64,000 nt of DNA from Phylloscopus collybita. Its lineage: Eukaryota; Chordata; Aves; Passeriformes; Phylloscopidae. The first letter of the stretch is position 1; each line of letters starts with the position of its first letter. The notes under the pieces were generated by a model. It was not told the origin of the DNA. It worked only from the letters and a program-made list of their open reading frames with translations, and ran no database searches. This document shows, in pieces, positions 60,470 through 64,000 of the stretch. Both the position numbers and the translations under genes were made by a program. Location of the stretch: the NCBI GenBank assembly GCA_027886175.1, contig JAJNNQ010000013.1, positions 9,274,001 through 9,338,000 of the forward strand, written 5' to 3'.

Positions 60470-60790
60470 CTCCAAGTGTTACCAATTCACGGACAGATTA
60501 GAGGGCACATTAATAACATAGTTAATATGAAGTGTTTAGAGCCTTTACGTCGGTGACAAATACGACTCAGCCAAATTTCCTGACCATTGAGGCCACGGAG
60601 GAACAATTTGGTAGATTTCATCAACAGTTCTAATTATGTTCCTGTCAAGTCGAGAACAAAGTAATCCATAACTGGGGGGCTGCTCGGAGACAGTGCCACG
60701 TGAGAGTAATTTATGCCCAGGGCCCTCGCTGTAGTTAGTGTGCACAACGCTTGACTAACAAGTGGGTTCAAAAAAAGGAATTTATTAGGG
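60470..60790. promoter_or_regulatory. Candidate conserved non-coding element with CACGTG E-box
   Basis: Non-repetitive, with dispersed CpGs (TACGTCGGTG near 60547, ATACGACTC near 60560, CCACGGAGG near 60593, AAGTCGAG near 60646, GCTCGG near 60682, CTCGCTG near 60725) and AT-rich words (ATTAATAACATAGTTAATATG near 60508). A canonical CACGTG lies at 60697-60702. Minus-strand open frames (60545-60745, 60634-60822) have no recognised domain. The call is inferred. Confidence 0.4.
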
Positions 60791-63788
60791 AAAACACAGC
60801 CCTCCAGCTCCAAGCAGCTCATCAGGTGCAGGCTTAGCAGGAGTTACGAGGCAAACTCTTCTTGTTTATAAAAGCATCTGAAGTCCACACTGGCCTCAGC
60901 GGGTTTTAAACCATAGGATTTTAACCCAAGGCTTCTGCTGGAGCTTGGTAAGCCCACTGCCAAGGCCAGGTTGCTGCCCAGCCCCCTTTGAAATCATCTC
61001 AGCCCTTGGAACCGTGGCAGTACCACTTCAGAGGCCAAGTGGTACCAATGCCCTTTTGCAATCCTATAAATAACACACTAATGAAAGATGCAAAGGGATT
61101 ATTAGTAACAGTAAACTAAAACGTCACAATACACGATGTGTTTCTTACCGCAGCCCAACTGGGAAACAGGCTGAGAAAGGGAAAGGGAGGGGAGGAAGGT
61201 AAATGGGGGAGAAGCTGTCATGTAATTTTGAGTCATTTTCCACTGTGATCTATATTGGGATACGGCTTCTATCCTTTCAAACCGGATCATTTTATACATG
61301 ACACTCTTGCTGCATTTCACAAAAAGGCAAGAATGTCTCCCTAGCGCTCAAAGTGCAAAGCCTGGCAGCGGTCATTCAGGATCAGTTACTTGCAGATGCA
61401 GTGAGATGTTAGAGAAAGTAAAATGATGCATTCCAAATGTATTTAAGAACATTTTCTGTAAACAGAGAGTGAAATAACATTAGCAAAAAATTACATCCAT
61501 GTGAGAAACACAAAACACTTAATGGGTTTTAAAGCGTAGTTTTCTGAATGTAGCTGTGGGCACACACTACTGTCAGCAGTTATAGGTTTTTATTTACATC
61601 AAATGTGTGCATTTGGTCTACAGCATTTAGTGGACCAAACATCAGCTTGGACAAAGGGAGTGGTCAGACCAAGGACCCATTTCAGACTGATTTGTTGTGC
61701 GGCCCCAGGAAGGCTGATTTCTTCCCCCACATTTCCCACTGCTAGAATTGGTACAGTATTGGTATACATGTACCCACATGACATATCTTACCAATGGATT
61801 TTTTTACTATTAAAATGTTATTGGCTTCACTAAACTATTGGTTTTAGTTACATTTTAAATTACTAGTTGACCATTGGCACAGAGGAAATGCAGAATGCAA
61901 CAGTACATCAAAACCCTCAGCTTCTCCTTTCACAGTCTACTGAAGTTTCTTACTCAGATTTGCTTGAACCTGTAAATTCTCCGACATCAAGCCTAGGGAC
62001 TTTCCCAGCACCTACTGAGTGGGACAGAATTAGTCTCGTATGACTGAAGCTTCACAGATTTATGAGTACTTGCTCCCAAGGATGAAAGAATTACATTTTA
62101 AAAGAGGCAAGGAGGAAAGGGAAGAACGCAGTCCCGTTCTGCAGATGTGAAAAGAGAAACCTCTCTGCAAATCAGAGAGACAGTAATTCAGAAGCCAAGC
62201 AATGCCTGGACGTTCTAATTCCCGGACTCGTGATTCAGTCACAAGACATGCTTCCTTTCCTGGTGAAATGTCATGCTGCCGCATGCTTCTGTTACAGAAC
62301 ACATCCTAACCAAGTGTAGCAAAAGCATGATGATCCCATTAAGTATCTAACATCTAATACCTTGTGAAAACTAATTTAGTGCTTTATCAAATCTCTAGTT
62401 TGTATGTAGAGCATAAACTGGCTACATTTGCTAATAGGGCAGATTGACCCGTCCCATATATTATCAAACCACATCAAAGTCTGCTGGAGGATGTAGCCTT
62501 AGCTACTTATTATCCCTAGCATTAACTCCCTCACTAGCTACTCAACCAATATATTTTCCTGTAATACATCTGTCATGATTTTGCAGGGAAATCAGCAATT
62601 CTGAACAGTGCAGCAGTTAGATAACAGGGCTAAACCCATCATGGTCGCCTGGCTTTCCAATCTACTGCTAATTGGCATGGACAGAAGCCCTTAGAGCTGG
62701 GCTTGCACAACAGCACACCACTGCTGGGCCCCTGAGATTTGGCCTCTTAGTTAGATTTGTATTTTTAGAGCTGGAGTCATTCACATGATTTCTTCATGAT
62801 TTATTACATGCAAGAGAAAAAAAAGTTGGATGCCAACACTTTCAAATTTACAAGATTTCTTTTTTTTTTTCCTTTTGGCAGAAAAAGGTTGTATTTTGCT
62901 AGAGAACATGTGGCCTAGCAATCAGGAAAAAAGCGCTAGAATATTAGTAACAATAATGTTAGCAGTATTAGATACAATGAGAACATCTTTCTTGGCTTGG
63001 ATGCTATGCAACCGTATTCCCACGTGTTTATTTAGGGTCTTACTTGTGACACTGTATAATGAATTATATATATCTGAAGCCATGTTTCTGTCTGGGAACT
63101 TGCATCTGTGGCTAACAGAGGGTCTGGATGGCTGTTTTGTTTTAAATTAACAATTGCTACTACTTTCTGATACCTTTCTGACCATTTGACTACCTGTCAT
63201 CACCAGGAGTTAGTGGTGGAATACAAAAAATAAACTAAAATAACAAAATATTCCCTCTCCAAACAGAAATCCACTCATTAGAAATAAAAAGATTCTTTCA
63301 CTTTGCATATGTGATTGTATGTAGTGCTGAAACATAATTATATCCATCATACAACCCTAGCTGTTCACATTTAATCCGACATTTATTTTTTCTTTTTTGT
63401 GGCTTCTCAAGCACTGTCAACTCTTCCCTTATAACTTCTGTCCCCTCATGTCTTTAAACAGTAATGTAAACAAGTAAAAGGAATTTAGGGGGGGCATGTA
63501 GGGGTATTATTAGGTGGTTTGTATAGTTTCTTGGTGATCCCTGATCCCACTGTTGAAGGATCATTTTTAATCCAGAGAATATTAAAAACTGCTTACAGCC
63601 CAGCTGTGGTTTAGTATCACCAACAAAGGCAGGCGAATACAGTAATTTTTCTACAGAGTAAAACTTCTAACAAGTAAACTTTCAGCCAGGGGGAATAAAT
63701 TAGAAAACAACAACAAGGCGGGCAGTGAGTTAAAACATCACAACTCTGTGTTACGGAATTGAACTACAAGTCTTTGGAGCTTCATCCA
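60791..63788. other. Non-coding DNA, weak CNE-like patch at about 61050-61300
   Basis: No gene is supported. The patch 61050-61300 contains ATTATTAGTAACAG, AAAACGTCACAATACACGATG and TACCGCAGCCC and may be a further regulatory element, with low confidence. Short open frames elsewhere, including 62830-63150, show no domain. T10 lies near 62861 and G7 near 63488. Confidence 0.45.
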
Positions 63789-63806
63789 CCCCCCCCCCCC
63801 CCCCCC
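63789..63806. repeat. C18 homopolymer
   Basis: Eighteen consecutive C (G18 on the minus strand) followed by pyrimidine-rich sequence. It has G-quadruplex or i-motif potential and is prone to assembly length error. Confidence 0.9.
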
Positions 63807-64000
63807 TTTTCCTTTCCCTCTATATTTTTCTTCTTCTGTTTTTATGTTGAAATCACAGGAACTACGCAGCCTAGCAAGGCTGTAATCACTCAGCGGGAAG
63901 CTGGCACAAGCACAATGCAACCACCAGCCAGGCAGCAGGAAACTGAAGGAAATCTCTCTCTCCCTCCCCCCCCAGGTTTCTTAAAAGGGGCTCGGCGTGA
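63807..64000. other. Non-coding end of window, somewhat GC-richer
   Basis: Pyrimidine-rich, then mixed sequence with a few CpGs (CTACGCAGCC near 63862, CAGCGGG near 63892, CTCGGCGTG near 63991) and a C8 run (63966-63973). It could lie at the edge of another regulatory block beyond the window. No gene is seen. Confidence 0.45.

Overview
The window looks like non-coding DNA from a bird nuclear genome, most likely a passerine (songbird group). It is AT-rich by eye. Stop codons are dense in all frames, and no open frame is longer than about 166 codons. I see no rRNA, functional tRNA, operon-like packing, CRISPR array or bacterial gene. The strongest taxonomic clue is a fossil SINE at 34,803-34,916 (minus strand) with a tRNA-Ile-like head fused to a CR1 LINE tail. 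This is the architecture of TguSINE1, known from passerine birds. Two CR1 fragments (about 21,950-22,425 and 42,431-42,540) and a MIR/CORE-SINE relic (about 27,495-27,645) fit an avian genome with few young repeats.

No protein-coding gene can be supported. The open frames have no recognisable domain, several run through simple repeats (for example a 41-bp minisatellite at 17,891-17,982), and none is flanked by convincing splice sites. The window is therefore a gene desert or the inside of a very large intron. I cannot tell which from sequence alone.

Layout by region. 1-2.6 kb: plain AT-rich DNA with a diverged 39-bp tandem duplication. 2.6-3.4 kb: an A19/C20 block, then a CpG-containing block that looks constrained. 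3.6-14 kb: mostly featureless, with T- and A/C-rich simple repeats. 14.1-14.7, 15.9-16.2 and 17.0-17.2 kb: candidate conserved non-coding elements (CNEs). 17.9 kb: minisatellite. 20.7 kb: hairpin. 21.5-22.6 kb: A-rich tract, old CR1, then a long A/C-rich tract. 26.2-29.5 kb: three candidate CNEs and the MIR relic. 34.8 kb: SINE. 42.0 kb: a perfect 13-bp hairpin. 42.4 kb: CR1 tail. 42.9-44.4 kb: the densest putative regulatory block, with homeodomain-type AT-rich motifs around a short CpG-dense core. 45.1 kb: a small duplication. 47.2-48.0 kb: a 47-A tract followed by a second CpG-rich putative regulatory block. 49.1 kb and 60.5 kb: further CNE candidates. 63.8 kb: a C18 run.

If the window has a function, the most plausible one is long-range cis-regulation of a developmental gene outside it. 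That is inferred from CpG retention and clustered motifs in an otherwise AT-rich, CpG-poor background. It has not been shown by alignment. I did not find a convincing new enzyme system, defence system or RNA gene.
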